Position numbers and translations under genes: made by a program. Under the pieces are notes generated by a model. The model was not told the DNA's origin. It was given only the letters and a program-made list of their open reading frames with translations, and searched no databases. This document shows positions 34,252 through 43,531 of a stretch of DNA of 64,000 nucleotides, piece after piece; position 1 is the first letter of the stretch, and the number at the start of each line of letters is the position of its first letter. The stretch lies in the NCBI RefSeq assembly GCF_039852015.1, contig NZ_CP156626.1, forward strand, positions 2,266,249-2,330,248, given 5' to 3'. This DNA comes from Robbsia sp. KACC 23696 (lineage in GTDB: Bacteria; Pseudomonadota; Gammaproteobacteria; Burkholderiales; Burkholderiaceae).

Positions 34252-34595
34252 CTCGACCTCCGTTCAACAGATTATCTAACATCTCTGCTGTACGTCGTTT
34301 CGAGGCATGGTCAGACGAAGCTTGACGATCGCCGTGGACGGATCACTGGGGAAATAGCGCTCCGCAAGACCACCAAGGGTCACTAATTGCTTATTGTGCG
34401 CACCCAAGAAACCAAAATTCGACGAATCCATCGTTTCCCCAGTCCATTACTGCGTGGCCAGCGTCGCTTGCGTCGTGCACCACAGAAAGATCAGTCAGTT
34501 GACGCCGCTATTATCTTAAAATTCGAAGGCGAATGCTAACGCGGTAAATGTCGCTACGCCAGCGTTGCGGCATTCAATCCGTGTTTCTCAAAAGA
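34252..34595. other. spacer without recognisable gene
   Basis: These 344 bases contain no supported gene on either strand. The terminal repeat of the IS3 remnant should lie within the first 70 bases, but I could not fix it without its partner. The rest is of unknown origin. Confidence 0.4.
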
Positions 34596-35171
34596 TCAGA
34601 GAATGGCGCGATAGGTTATGAGCATCTTAGTGGTTTGAACCAAACCTTGGCGCAGCAACATGTCCAGGTAGTGGTCCACGTCGATCGGTGGATTTTTCAG
34701 CTGGGCTCGCTGGCGCTGTGCGGCCGACACGACCGCAGCCGCGTCTAGGTCCAATAGGTTGTCCACGAACTCATCGGGATGCTGTGATTCGATTCCGTAG
34801 GGGGCCAGGATCTCTGCCGGGAAGTCCCTCTGATTAAAGGTCACAATCACGCTTGCCCCGCAACGAATTGCCGCCGCCAGCACATGACGGTCGTCCGGAT
34901 CCGGCAAAGCTAGCCCCGCCACAAGCGCTTCATAGTCCTCCACCAAGCAATCAGGGATCGCGCGATCCATCAGATCGGATGTCCGGTCGACCTGTACCTT
35001 AGTAAGATCAGGACGGTTGATCAGTAGATTGCGCTTCCACTCCTCATGAATCGTCTGGCTCCATCGCGCCCGAAATCTTCCTGACAATGCCAGCCACATG
35101 AGGAAGTCGCGCAGAGGCGCGGGATAAAGAACGCATGCGTCGTAGACGACCGTGAAGGGAGAATGTCTCAT
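34596..35171 (-). CDS. PIN-domain toxin (VapC-like)
   Basis: A 191-residue PIN-fold protein, probably a ribonuclease toxin. The first acidic residue is in VVYDACVLYPAPLRDFL (D11). Others are in SQTIHEEWKR, LPDPDDRHVLAAAI and VTFNQRDFP, the pattern of the metal-binding site. The C-terminal 60 residues form a helical extension beyond the usual VapC size. ATG 35171 overlaps the stop of the HTH gene upstream by 4 bases, so it is a two-gene toxin-antitoxin unit with the antitoxin first. The RNA target is unknown. Confidence 0.82.
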   Translation of the reverse strand: MRHSPFTVVYDACVLYPAPLRDFLMWLALSGRFRARWSQTIHEEWKRNLLINRPDLTKVQVDRTSDLMDRAIPDCLVEDYEALVAGLALPDPDDRHVLAAAIRCGASVIVTFNQRDFPAEILAPYGIESQHPDEFVDNLLDLDAAAVVSAAQRQRAQLKNPPIDVDHYLDMLLRQGLVQTTKMLITYRAIL

Positions 35172-35635
35172 TCATATCCCATTCTCAACTCCTGCGACTG
35201 CTGGGCGAGTTCAGCCAACGCTTGCGCGCTGGCGTTCTCACGCACCTCCTTGTACTGCATCAAGTCGGCAAACCTTACCCTACGGTGCTTGCCGGTCCGA
35301 TGAAACGCCAACACCCCATCCTCCAGCAATTTGACCAGATGGGGACGGGATACGTTGAGCAGATCCGCCGCCTCTTGAGTTGTCAATTCCGCATGGACCG
35401 GCACGACCTTCACGGCGTTGCCATCGGCCAGTTCAGCCAGAATGTCCACTAGCAGACGCAGTGCCGAGGTAGGAAGCTCCACTTGGTGTGCTTGCTGCTG
35501 CTTATCAACAATCTGGATGTACTGCGTTTCAAATTGGGTAGCCAAAAAGGCCGCCAAGGCACGCTGTCCCTGCACGGCCGCCTTCATCTCGCCCTCGGCG
35601 GGCAAACTCATCTTGGAATGGGCAGTGGTGTTCAT
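35168..35635 (-). CDS. excisionase-type HTH antitoxin
   Basis: A 155-residue protein with a MerR/excisionase-like HTH (about residues 85-130): AELTTQEAADLLNVSRPHLVKLLEDGVLAFHRTGKHRRVRFADLMQYKE. The helical N-terminal half may contact the toxin or form the dimer. ATG 35635 has AGGAA at good spacing; the longer opening upstream is not plausible. Its stop overlaps the PIN toxin start. The upstream TTCGAA repeats suggest autoregulation. Confidence 0.8.
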   Translation of the reverse strand: MNTTAHSKMSLPAEGEMKAAVQGQRALAAFLATQFETQYIQIVDKQQQAHQVELPTSALRLLVDILAELADGNAVKVVPVHAELTTQEAADLLNVSRPHLVKLLEDGVLAFHRTGKHRRVRFADLMQYKEVRENASAQALAELAQQSQELRMGYE

Positions 35636-35673
35636 GGCGGTTCCTGGTAAAAAGCGACTACGCGAACATATTA

Positions 35674-35688
35674 TTCGAAATATTCGAA
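35674..35688 (-). promoter_or_regulatory. paired TTCGAA palindromes before the toxin-antitoxin operon
   Basis: Two TTCGAA hexamers (35674-35679 and 35683-35688) are spaced 9 bases centre to centre in an AT-rich stretch 39-53 bases before the antitoxin start. Repeated short palindromes here suit cooperative binding by the antitoxin or toxin-antitoxin complex. Confidence 0.5.
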
Positions 35689-35756
35689 AAACGCAATAAT
35701 CGAAACGCGCACCGCCCACAAGTACGTTTGACGATCTATGGCGCCCGTTAGCACCA

Positions 35757-35784
35757 AGCAAAAAGCCCGCGAATTCGCGGGCTT
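35757..35784 (-). terminator. guaA intrinsic terminator
   Basis: AAGCCCGCGAATTCGCGGGC is part of a perfect 22-base palindrome (35763-35784), which on the minus strand is followed by a run of five T. It lies 48 bases past the guaA stop, which is the textbook position. It marks the edge between core and accessory DNA. Confidence 0.85.
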
Positions 35785-35831
35785 CCGGGTGTTTAACGGC
35801 TAGCTATCGCGGGTCGATGTCGACCGTCAAA

Positions 35832-37421
35832 TCATTCCCACTCGATCGTCGCGGGCGGCTTGCCCGAAATATCGTACACAACCCGATTGATCCCGCGCAC
35901 TTCGTTGATGATCCGGTTCGACACATGGCCGAGCAGCTCATGCGGCAGGTGTGCCCAATGCGCCGTCATGAAATCCTGCGTCTGCACTGCGCGCAAGGCC
36001 ACCACATAGTCATACGTCCGGCCATCGCCCATCACGCCGACGCTCTTCACCGGCAAGAACACGGCGAACGCCTGGCTCGTCAATTCGTACCAGGTCTTGC
36101 CGGTCTTCTCGCAGGCAAAACGCGGATCACGCAGCGTTTCGATAAAAATCGCATCGGCGCGGCGCAGCAGGTCGGCGAATTCACGCTTCACTTCGCCGAG
36201 GATGCGCACGCCCAGGCCCGGGCCCGGGAAGGGGTGGCGATACACCATTTCCGGCGGCAGACCCAGTTCAATACCCAACTCGCGCACTTCGTCCTTGAAC
36301 AATTCGCGCAACGGCTCGACCAGCTTCAATTGCATGTCTTCCGGCAAACCGCCCACATTGTGGTGGCTCTTGATCTTCGCCGCGCCCTTCTTGCCATGCC
36401 CGGCCGATTCGATCACGTCCGGATAGATCGTGCCCTGCGCCAGCCACTTCGCCGACGTCAGCTTCGCCGACTCCGCCTTGAACACTTCGACGAACTCACG
36501 ACCAATGATCTTGCGCTTCGCTTCCGGATCGCTGACACCCGCCAGCTTGCCGAGGAAGTCCGTGCTGGCGTCCACGTGGATCACCTTGACGCCCAGATTG
36601 TCGGCGAAGGTCTTCATCACCTGCTCCGCCTCGTTCAGGCGCAACAGGCCATGATCGACGAACACACAGGTCAATTGGTCGCCGATCGCCTGATGCAGCA
36701 GCGCAGCGGCCACCGACGAATCCACGCCACCCGACAAGCCCAGAATCACCTGCTCGTTACCCACCTGCGCACGAATCTTCTCGACCGCTTCGGAGACGTA
36801 GTTGCCCATCGCCCAATCGGCCTTCGCCCCGCAGATGTCCAGCACGAAGCGACGCAGGATCGGCGTACCCTGCTTCGTATGCGTCACTTCCGGATGGAAC
36901 TGCACCGCGTAAAAGCCCTTTTCCTCATTCGCCATCGCGGCGATCGGGCAGGACGGCGTCGACGCCATCAGCTTGAACCCCTCCGGCAAGGCTTCGACCT
37001 TGTCGCCATGGCTCATCCACACGTCCAACATGCCATGACCTTCGGCCGTGGCATAGTCCTCGATGCCGTCGAGCAGCTTCGTGTGGCCGTGCGCGCGCAC
37101 CGCCGCATAACCGAATTCACGCGTGTTGCTGCTTTGCACCTTGCCGCCCAACTGCTCCGCCATCGCTTGCATGCCGTAGCAGATCCCGAACACCGGCACG
37201 CCGATGGCAAACACCGCATCCGGCACGCGGGGGGTGTCGCCCTCGGTTACCGAGCTCGGGCCGCCAGACAGAATGATGCCCTTCGGCGCGAACTCGCGAA
37301 TGAATGCCTCGCTCACATCATACGGATGGATTTCCGAGTAGACGTGTGCTTCGCGCACGCGACGGGCGATCAATTGCGTGACCTGGGAACCGAAATCGAG
37401 AATGAGGATCTTGTCGTGCAT
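35832..37421 (-). CDS. guaA: GMP synthase (glutamine-hydrolysing)
   Basis: The 529-residue enzyme converts XMP to GMP with ATP and glutamine. The class I glutaminase has nucleophile C81 (GICYGMQ) with H176 and E178 (QFHPEVT). The ATP-pyrophosphatase P-loop is SGGVDSS (230-236). The C-terminal dimer domain ends with the conserved PPATIEWE. The start [13 protein letters not shown] at 37421 is family-typical; an in-frame start 4 codons upstream exists. It is the last gene of guaB-membrane protein-guaA. The 3' end of guaA is a known integration site for genomic islands, and accessory DNA does begin just past it here. Confidence 0.97.
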   Translation of the reverse strand: MHDKILILDFGSQVTQLIARRVREAHVYSEIHPYDVSEAFIREFAPKGIILSGGPSSVTEGDTPRVPDAVFAIGVPVFGICYGMQAMAEQLGGKVQSSNTREFGYAAVRAHGHTKLLDGIEDYATAEGHGMLDVWMSHGDKVEALPEGFKLMASTPSCPIAAMANEEKGFYAVQFHPEVTHTKQGTPILRRFVLDICGAKADWAMGNYVSEAVEKIRAQVGNEQVILGLSGGVDSSVAAALLHQAIGDQLTCVFVDHGLLRLNEAEQVMKTFADNLGVKVIHVDASTDFLGKLAGVSDPEAKRKIIGREFVEVFKAESAKLTSAKWLAQGTIYPDVIESAGHGKKGAAKIKSHHNVGGLPEDMQLKLVEPLRELFKDEVRELGIELGLPPEMVYRHPFPGPGLGVRILGEVKREFADLLRRADAIFIETLRDPRFACEKTGKTWYELTSQAFAVFLPVKSVGVMGDGRTYDYVVALRAVQTQDFMTAHWAHLPHELLGHVSNRIINEVRGINRVVYDISGKPPATIEWE

Positions 37422-37645
37422 CGTGGCTAGCATGCGAACATGCGCTGGAATGGAAGGTTATAAGAGGTGCTGCTCGATGTCCTGCTCGTGTGTCGCGTCG
37501 TCGTGTCTTCGCGCCATACGTTCAATCTTGTCTCGTGGGGGACGCTCTCCGGCATCCCGCTACTCTGCCCATCTTCTACTGCATCGGCCTCCCCGCGAAG
37601 CACCAACGGAAGCGTTGGAGGGGCGCCAGATCCGATAAGGCATCC

Positions 37646-38215
37646 TTAAAACGCCGGTGGCACGCGACGCGGTTCGGACTCCGCGTCCGGCACACCCGCG
37701 ACCGGACTGCCGATATACGGATCGCGCTGCAGCGGCGGCGCAACCGCCGTTCGTTCACGCCTCTGCGTTCCCCGCGCCGCCGCCTGCCCTTCGGCAAATC
37801 GTCGACGCTCCAGACGTTCGCGGCGCCCCACCATCGACGCCAATCTGGCTTGCACCAGACCCAAAACGACGATGGCGATCGCCACGATCGGCACGATAAA
37901 CGTCAGATCGTCCTGCATGGCCGGCTGGTGATACCTTACCTGCCAGACGAGAACCACGGCCCCGGCAAGCCACTGCACGTGGCCAGCCACCCAGGCAATC
38001 GTTGCACTCGCCGGGCCTCGCACCATGCCCGCCAACAGCATCCACGCAAAGCCCAACAGGAAGACGCCGAGCAGTTGTCCGATCAGCGCCGGCGAACTGG
38101 CCAGCGGCGCCAATGGCGCCGACACCGTCAACCACGGCGTCATCAGGAAAAAAAGCCCTAGCAACGCGACGAACACCGCGTTGATCGCGAGAAACGTCCG
38201 TAGCAAGGGCTTCAT
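37646..38215 (-). CDS. small membrane protein between guaB and guaA
   Basis: A 189-residue protein with four predicted membrane helices in the first 125 residues (LRTFLAINAVFVALLGLFFLM; LLGVFLLGFAWMLLAGMV; ATIAWVAGHVQWLAGAVVLV; FIVPIVAIAIVVLGLVQA). A basic, disordered cytoplasmic tail ends PRRVPPAF. The start is 6 bases after the guaB stop with a ribosome site inside the guaB end, so it is co-transcribed. Proteins of this type recur between guaB and guaA in Burkholderia relatives as far as I recall. Function unknown. Confidence 0.8.
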   Translation of the reverse strand: MKPLLRTFLAINAVFVALLGLFFLMTPWLTVSAPLAPLASSPALIGQLLGVFLLGFAWMLLAGMVRGPASATIAWVAGHVQWLAGAVVLVWQVRYHQPAMQDDLTFIVPIVAIAIVVLGLVQARLASMVGRRERLERRRFAEGQAAARGTQRRERTAVAPPLQRDPYIGSPVAGVPDAESEPRRVPPAF

Positions 38216-38221
38216 GACCTG

Positions 38222-39682
38222 TTACTCCATTTGGTAGTTAGGCGCTTCTTTCGTGATCTGTACGTCATGCACGTGCGACTCGCGAATACCTGCCGACGTG
38301 ATCTGAACGAATTCCGCCTTCTCGTGCAATTCGTCGATCGTCCGGCAACCGCAATAGCCCATGCTCGACTTGATACCGCCAGTCAGCTGGAACAGGATCG
38401 GCGTCAACGCGCCCTTGTAGGGCACGCGCCCTTCGATCCCTTCCGGTACCAGCTTCTCGACATTCGCCGAGCTGTCCTGGAAGTAACGGTCCGCCGCGCC
38501 GTCCTTCATCGCGCCAACCGAACCCATGCCGCGGTAGGACTTGAACGAGCGACCCTGATACAGGAACACCTCGCCCGGTGCCTCATCAGTGCCGGCGAAC
38601 ATGCCGCCCATCATCACCGCATTCGCGCCGGCCGACAGCGCTTTCGACACATCGCCGGAATAGCGGATACCGCCATCACCGATCAGCGGCACGCCCGTCC
38701 CCTTCAACGCTTCGGCGACGTTTGCAATCGCCGTGATCTGCGGCACGCCAACACCGGCGACGATCCGCGTCGTGCAGATCGAGCCCGGGCCGATCCCGAC
38801 CTTGACGCCGTCCGCGCCATATTCGACCAAAGCACGCGCCGCCGCTGCCGTCGCGATATTGCCGCCGATGACTTCCACGCCGTCGTAGTTGCGCTTGACC
38901 CACTTGACGCGATCCAGCACGCCCTGGCTGTGGCCATGCGCCGTGTCGACGACGATCACATCGACGCCGGCTTTCACCAGGGCATCGACGCGCTCGTCGG
39001 AATCCTTACCGACGCCCACGGCCGCGCCCACGCGCAGCTTGCCTTGCTCGTCCTTGCTGGCTGCCGGATGTTCGGTCGCCTTCAGAATGTCTTTCACCGT
39101 CATCAAGCCGCGCAACTCGAACGCGTCGTTAATCACCAGCACGCGCTCCAGACGGTTCGTGTGCATCAGCTCTTTGGCTTCTGCCAACGACGCACCTTCC
39201 TTCACCGTGATCAGGCGCTCGCGCGGCGTCATCACCGTGCGCACTTCTACATCGAGGCGCGGCTCGAAACGCAAGTCGCGGTTCGTGACGATACCGATCA
39301 CCGTCGATCCCTCGACGACCGGGAATCCGGAGATGCCATGCAGGCGGGACAGTTCCAACACATCGCGCACGCGCATATCGCCGGTCACCGTGATCGGGTC
39401 GCGAACGACGCCGGACTCATACCGCTTCACGCGCAGTACTTCCCGCGCCTGTTCGGCAGCGGTCAAGTTCTTATGGACGATACCGATACCACCCGATTGG
39501 GCCATGGCGATTGCCAGACGGCCTTCCGTCACCGTATCCATCGCCGCGGAAACCAGCGGAATGTTCAGTGAGATGTTGCGGGTCAGTCGGGTTTTGAGGA
39601 CCGTATCGGTCGGCAGGACGTTCGAAAACGCCGGAACAAGAAGCACATCATCGAACGTGAGTGCGGTTTGGATCAGACGCAT
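38222..39682 (-). CDS. guaB: IMP dehydrogenase
   Basis: The 486-residue enzyme oxidises IMP to XMP with NAD+, the rate-limiting step to guanine nucleotides. The TIM barrel has the active-site loop [15 protein letters not shown] with the catalytic cysteine at about 303. The inserted CBS pair lies around residues 95-205 ([18 protein letters not shown] and [21 protein letters not shown]). The flap arginine region is in [17 protein letters not shown]. Length and both ends are normal. It heads the guaB-guaA transcription unit; the promoter is in 39683-39821. Confidence 0.97.
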   Translation of the reverse strand: MRLIQTALTFDDVLLVPAFSNVLPTDTVLKTRLTRNISLNIPLVSAAMDTVTEGRLAIAMAQSGGIGIVHKNLTAAEQAREVLRVKRYESGVVRDPITVTGDMRVRDVLELSRLHGISGFPVVEGSTVIGIVTNRDLRFEPRLDVEVRTVMTPRERLITVKEGASLAEAKELMHTNRLERVLVINDAFELRGLMTVKDILKATEHPAASKDEQGKLRVGAAVGVGKDSDERVDALVKAGVDVIVVDTAHGHSQGVLDRVKWVKRNYDGVEVIGGNIATAAAARALVEYGADGVKVGIGPGSICTTRIVAGVGVPQITAIANVAEALKGTGVPLIGDGGIRYSGDVSKALSAGANAVMMGGMFAGTDEAPGEVFLYQGRSFKSYRGMGSVGAMKDGAADRYFQDSSANVEKLVPEGIEGRVPYKGALTPILFQLTGGIKSSMGYCGCRTIDELHEKAEFVQITSAGIRESHVHDVQITKEAPNYQME

Positions 39683-39821
39683 GGCAAATCCTATAGGCGC
39701 AAAAGCAGATTATACGCGAGTCCGAGGCGCCGGGAAATGGGGAGGGCAGCCGGAAACAGGGGCAGCCATGCTATTCTCGCCGTCTTTTGTAGCCGTTTGT
39801 AGACACGCTGGAGCAGTAGGG

Positions 39822-40898
39822 ATGGAGAAGTCGATGCGCGGAGGCGTCGCGTACGGAGTCGGTTCCGGCGCGCTATGGGGCCTGGTCTTCCTGGCACCGG
39901 CAGTCATTCCCGACTTTACGACCATCGAGCTGAGCGCCGGGCGCTACCTCGCCTACGGCATCGTGTCGCTGCTGGCGGTGCTCATTTCGGGCCGCGCTTC
40001 CGCGCTGGCACTGCTGCGCAAGGTTCGCGCCGAGCACTGGTGGCTGGCCGCGCGACTCGCGCTGATCGGCAATCTCGTCTATTACGCGCTTCTCAGCGCC
40101 GCCGTCCAGGCCGTCGGTGTCGCCGCCACATCGCTGATCATCGGCACGCTGCCCGTGACCATCACGCTGCTCGGCTCCCGAGGACGCGACATCGCGTCGC
40201 CGGCTGACCGCCCGGCCGCGCAATCGTCCACCATCGCACGTCTCGCTCAGCCACGGCTACGCGATCTCGCGCCTGCCCTGCTGCTGATTCTGCTCGGCAT
40301 CGCCTGCGTCAATGCCGATGTATTTTCCTGGCACGGCGCCACCGAAATCGGCGGCGGAGGCGACGACGCGGACCGGCGTCAAGCGCTGTTGGGCGTCGCC
40401 GCCGCGCTCGGCGCGCTGGCGGCCTGGACCTGGTACGCCGTCGGCAATGCCCGGGGATTGGAAGCACACCCGACGTTCTCGAATGCCGAATGGTCCGTCC
40501 TCCAAGGACTGGTCAGCGGCGTGATGGCCCTCGTGATCTGGGGCGTGCTGTTGGCACTGCCCTTGCCGCTCGGCAATGCGCTGGGCAGCCGCCATGCTCC
40601 CGTCGATCGTCAGATCGTGTTCTGGGCGGTCAATATCGCGCTGGCGCTGGGCGCATCCTGGCTCGGCAACACGCTGTGGAATGCGGCAGCACGACGCCTG
40701 CCGCTGACGCTGTCGGGGCAGATGATCGTGTTTGAGACTTTGTTTGCGCTGCTCTACGGTTTTGTCCACGCGCAGCGCTTTCCGCGCCCATTGGAAGGCG
40801 CGGCGATTCTGCTGCTGGGCGTGGGCGTAATGTGGTCGGTGCGCCTGCACGCGCCAGCGCCGCGGCAATCCGCCGCGCCCACAGGCGCCGATCGCTGA
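39822..40898 (+). CDS. EamA/DMT-family transporter
   Basis: A 358-residue integral membrane protein with about ten helices in two repeats, starting MRGGVAYGVGSGALWGLVFLAPAVIP. The second EamA unit includes ALGASWLGNTLWNAAARRLPLTLSGQMIVFETLFALLYGF. A hydrophilic loop of about 30 residues between the halves (RGRDIASPADRPAAQSSTIARLAQPRLRD) is unusual. ATG 39822 has AGTAGGG before it; ATG 39834 with GGAG is equally plausible. Divergent from guaB. The substrate is not predictable, possibly an amino acid or drug. Confidence 0.85.
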   Translation: MEKSMRGGVAYGVGSGALWGLVFLAPAVIPDFTTIELSAGRYLAYGIVSLLAVLISGRASALALLRKVRAEHWWLAARLALIGNLVYYALLSAAVQAVGVAATSLIIGTLPVTITLLGSRGRDIASPADRPAAQSSTIARLAQPRLRDLAPALLLILLGIACVNADVFSWHGATEIGGGGDDADRRQALLGVAAALGALAAWTWYAVGNARGLEAHPTFSNAEWSVLQGLVSGVMALVIWGVLLALPLPLGNALGSRHAPVDRQIVFWAVNIALALGASWLGNTLWNAAARRLPLTLSGQMIVFETLFALLYGFVHAQRFPRPLEGAAILLLGVGVMWSVRLHAPAPRQSAAPTGADR

Positions 40899-40952
40899 GC
40901 CGATTCGACGTGCGAATCAGCGTGCGGATCCCGCTGCAACACCACGTGCGAA

Positions 40953-41375
40953 TCAACGATGTTCTTTGACCACCCATCTGCGGCCTTCACGGCTGCCGCC
41001 CCGACGCGTTTTGGCCACCCGGCGCGCACGCGCGACTTTCGGATCCACCATGAGCGGTCGATAGATCTCGATGCGATCGCCTGCCCGCACCGGATCGTCG
41101 AGCGCACGCACCTTGCCGTATACGCCCACTTTCTGCGTCGTGATGTCGATTTCCGGATGCGTCGACAGCACCCCGCTGCGGGTCAATGCCTCGCGTACCG
41201 AAATCGATGCCGGCACCGTAACCGACTGCAGCACCTGCACGCCCGGCGCGAGATAACACACTTCGATATCGATCAGATCCGTCCCTGAGGCCCCCGCCAA
41301 GGTCGCGGGGACCCCGAGCGCCGAAGCGTCCACTGCCGCGCGCTGCACCGCCGTCAGCCCTTCACCGCTTGCCAT
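40953..41375 (-). CDS. RnfH-family ubiquitin-like protein
   Basis: A 140-residue protein with a beta-grasp domain typical of UPF0125/RnfH (LIDIEVCYLAPGVQVLQSVTVPASISVREALTRSGV, KVGVYGKVRALDDPVRAGDRIEIYRPL). The arginine-rich tail DPKVARARRVAKTRRGG is common in the family. An Ala-rich N-terminal extension of about 30 residues precedes the domain. Its start lies inside the ratA end, so it is coupled to that gene, the usual arrangement opposite smpB. Function is uncertain. Confidence 0.87.
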   Translation of the reverse strand: MASGEGLTAVQRAAVDASALGVPATLAGASGTDLIDIEVCYLAPGVQVLQSVTVPASISVREALTRSGVLSTHPEIDITTQKVGVYGKVRALDDPVRAGDRIEIYRPLMVDPKVARARRVAKTRRGGSREGRRWVVKEHR

Positions 41376-41799
41376 AGCGGGTCTCGGCGCGCTTGACGAA
41401 GGAATCGACGAAAGTATTGGCGATCATATTGAAGACCGGGCCGATAATTTTTTCGACGATGAAATTCGTGAATTCGTAATGCAGGGCAAACTCGATCTTG
41501 CAGGCGTCCTCCCGGAGCGGCGTAAACCGCCAGCTACCGGTGAAATTCTTGAAGGGACCCTCGCGGAACTCCATATCGATGCGCGTGGGCCGCTGCTGGA
41601 CGTTGTGCGTGGCAAACTGTTGCTTGACCCCCTTGAAGCTGATCAGGATGCGGGCATCCATCGACGTGTCGTCGGAATGCAGCACCTCGACCCCGCCACA
41701 CCAGGGGAGGAAATTCGGATAATCGGCCACGTCGGTGACGAGATCGTACATCTGCGCGGCAGAGTACCGAATGAGAAGCGTTTTCTGGACGTCGGCCAT
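41362..41799 (-). CDS. RatA/COQ10-family START-domain protein
   Basis: A 145-residue polyketide-cyclase/START-fold protein: ADVQKTLLIRYSAAQMYDLVTDVADYPNFLPWCGGVEVL and YEFTNFIVEKIIGPVFNMIANTFVDSFVKRAE. Members bind coenzyme Q or related lipids. E. coli RatA was described as inhibiting 70S ribosome association, while the COQ10 role is better supported elsewhere. It overlaps the RnfH gene and is divergent from smpB. Confidence 0.9.
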   Translation of the reverse strand: MADVQKTLLIRYSAAQMYDLVTDVADYPNFLPWCGGVEVLHSDDTSMDARILISFKGVKQQFATHNVQQRPTRIDMEFREGPFKNFTGSWRFTPLREDACKIEFALHYEFTNFIVEKIIGPVFNMIANTFVDSFVKRAETRYGKR

Positions 41800-41907
41800 A
41801 AAAGATGATACGAAAGATGCCGCGGCAATCGAGCGATGCCGCGCAAGCGTTTTGCTAGAATGTCAATTTTATCCGACTTGGCCGGATTAGACGGTGACCC
41901 GCCCATA

Positions 41908-42354
41908 ATGAGCATTGCAGAAAACAAACGCGCGCATTTCGATTACTTCATCGAAGAGCGCTATGAGGCCGGGATCGTGCTGGAAGGCTGGGAAGTCAAG
42001 GCCATTCGCGCGGGCCGCGCACAGATCAAGGAAGGCTATGTGGTGATCCGCGACGAGGAGCTATGGCTGCTCGGCGCGCACATCAGCCCCTTAGGCTCGG
42101 CCTCCACGCACGTCAACCCCGACCAGACGCGACTCCGTAAGCTGTTGCTGCACGGCGCCGAGATCAAGAAGCTGATCGGGCGGGTGCAACAGCGCGGCTA
42201 TACGCTCGTGCCACTGAACCTGCATTTCGCCCGCGGCCTGATCAAGTGCGATATCGGTCTGGCAAAGGGGAAAAAGCAGCACGACAAGCGCGAAACCGAG
42301 AAGACACGGGACTGGGAACGTGAAAAGGCCCGCATTCTGCGGACCTCTTCCTGA
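41908..42354 (+). CDS. smpB: SsrA-binding protein SmpB
   Basis: The 148-residue partner of tmRNA in ribosome rescue. Typical blocks are [40 protein letters not shown] (OB fold) and [27 protein letters not shown] (C-terminal tail; here NLHFARG). The start [11 protein letters not shown] at 41908 matches the family; the open stretch before it does not. The tmRNA gene itself is not in this window. Confidence 0.96.
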   Translation: MSIAENKRAHFDYFIEERYEAGIVLEGWEVKAIRAGRAQIKEGYVVIRDEELWLLGAHISPLGSASTHVNPDQTRLRKLLLHGAEIKKLIGRVQQRGYTLVPLNLHFARGLIKCDIGLAKGKKQHDKRETEKTRDWEREKARILRTSS

Positions 42355-42412
42355 GCGGCGATCATCGATCACCGATCTCTGGTCGCAAATCGATACCGTG
42401 ACCAACGCCTTT

Positions 42413-42440
42413 GTCCGGCTCCCACGTGTGCGAGCCGGAC
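42413..42440. terminator. hairpin between convergent smpB and SPFH genes
   Basis: GTCCGGCTC (42413-42421) and GAGCCGGAC (42432-42440) are perfect 9-base arms. They lie between the smpB stop (42354) and the SPFH gene stop (42456), so the hairpin can serve both strands. T-tracts are weak on both sides. Confidence 0.55.
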
Positions 42441-42455
42441 GACGACGGTGATGTC

Positions 42456-43421
42456 TTAACGCGTCGCTTTGCCGCCGAATCCCAACGGCGAGGCGCCCCC
42501 CACTTTGCCCCCGCCGGCCTGCACGATCTGCAATGCCGACGCGATCATCGTGCTCATATCGGCCATATTGCCGGGTACGATCAAGGTATTGCCCGTTTTC
42601 GCCAGATTGGCGAACGCGGCGACATACTGCTCCGCAACCTTCATATTCACGGCTTCCAGCCCGCCGGGGTTCTGCATCGCGACCGCCACGGCCTGAATTG
42701 CCTCGGCGTTCGCCTTTGCCACGGCCAGGATCGCCTGCGCTTCCCCTTCCGCACGATTCATCGCCGCTTGACGCTCGCCCTCGGATTGCTGGATCGCTGC
42801 CTGGCGCGAGCCGTCGGCGATATTGATCTGTTCCTGACGCCGTCCTTCGGACGCAGCGATCAACGCGCGCTTCTCCCGTTCAGCGGTAATCTGCGACTGC
42901 ATCGCGCGAAGGATTTCCGCCGGCGGCGTCAGATCCTTGATTTCGTAGCGCAGGACTTTGACGCCCCAGTTCGCGGCGGCCTCGTCGAGCGAGTCCACGA
43001 CGCCGCGATTGATCGACTCGCGCTCCTCGAAGGTCTTGTCCAGCTCCAACTTCCCGATGACCGAGCGGAGCGTCGTTTGCGACAACTGCGTGATCGCCAT
43101 GACGAAATTGCTCGACCCGTACGAGGCCTTCATCGCGTCCGTTACTTGGAAATACAAGACCCCATCCACCTGCAACTGCGTGTTGTCACGCGTGATACAT
43201 ACCTGGCTCGGCACATCCAACGCGATTTCCTTCAGCAAATGCTTATAAGCGACCCGATCGACAAAGGGGATGACGATCGTCAATCCCGGCGACAAGGTGG
43301 CGTTATAGCGGCCCAGCCGTTCGATCACCCACGCATGCTGCTGCGGGACGATCTTGACTGCGCGTGCGATGACGACGATAACCACGACCAACAACACCAA
43401 TGCGATCAAATTCCCTTCCAT
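42456..43421 (-). CDS. SPFH/stomatin-like membrane protein
   Basis: A 321-residue protein with an N-terminal anchor (LIALVLLVVVIVVIARAV), the SPFH/band-7 domain (VPQQHAWVIERLGRYNATLSPGLTIVIPFVDRV through GVKVLRYEIKDLTPP) and a long helical region rich in Ala, Glu and Gln (EKRALIAASEGRRQEQINIADGSRQAAIQQSEGERQAAMNRAEGEAQA). It forms oligomeric membrane microdomains in homologues such as QmcA and slipin. The NfeD-family gene just upstream on the same strand is its usual partner. Confidence 0.9.
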   Translation of the reverse strand: MEGNLIALVLLVVVIVVIARAVKIVPQQHAWVIERLGRYNATLSPGLTIVIPFVDRVAYKHLLKEIALDVPSQVCITRDNTQLQVDGVLYFQVTDAMKASYGSSNFVMAITQLSQTTLRSVIGKLELDKTFEERESINRGVVDSLDEAAANWGVKVLRYEIKDLTPPAEILRAMQSQITAEREKRALIAASEGRRQEQINIADGSRQAAIQQSEGERQAAMNRAEGEAQAILAVAKANAEAIQAVAVAMQNPGGLEAVNMKVAEQYVAAFANLAKTGNTLIVPGNMADMSTMIASALQIVQAGGGKVGGASPLGFGGKATR

Positions 43422-43531
43422 ACTTCCCCCTCGTTCAGTGATCCCCTCCCATTCGGCCTACGCGCGGTCTACACCGATCCGTGACGAACAGCGGGGATTT
43501 CCTGTTAATGGCATTTAGCGAAACACACGCC

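Noticed and set aside
35817-37430. A 537-codon open frame on the plus strand opposite guaA
   Set aside because: It is fully antisense to a certain gene and its His/Arg/Gln-rich product mirrors guaA codons in GC-rich DNA. No family resemblance and no ribosome site.
39683-39821. A guanine or purine riboswitch before guaB
   Set aside because: The leader is short and shows no conserved purine-riboswitch core or paired loops.
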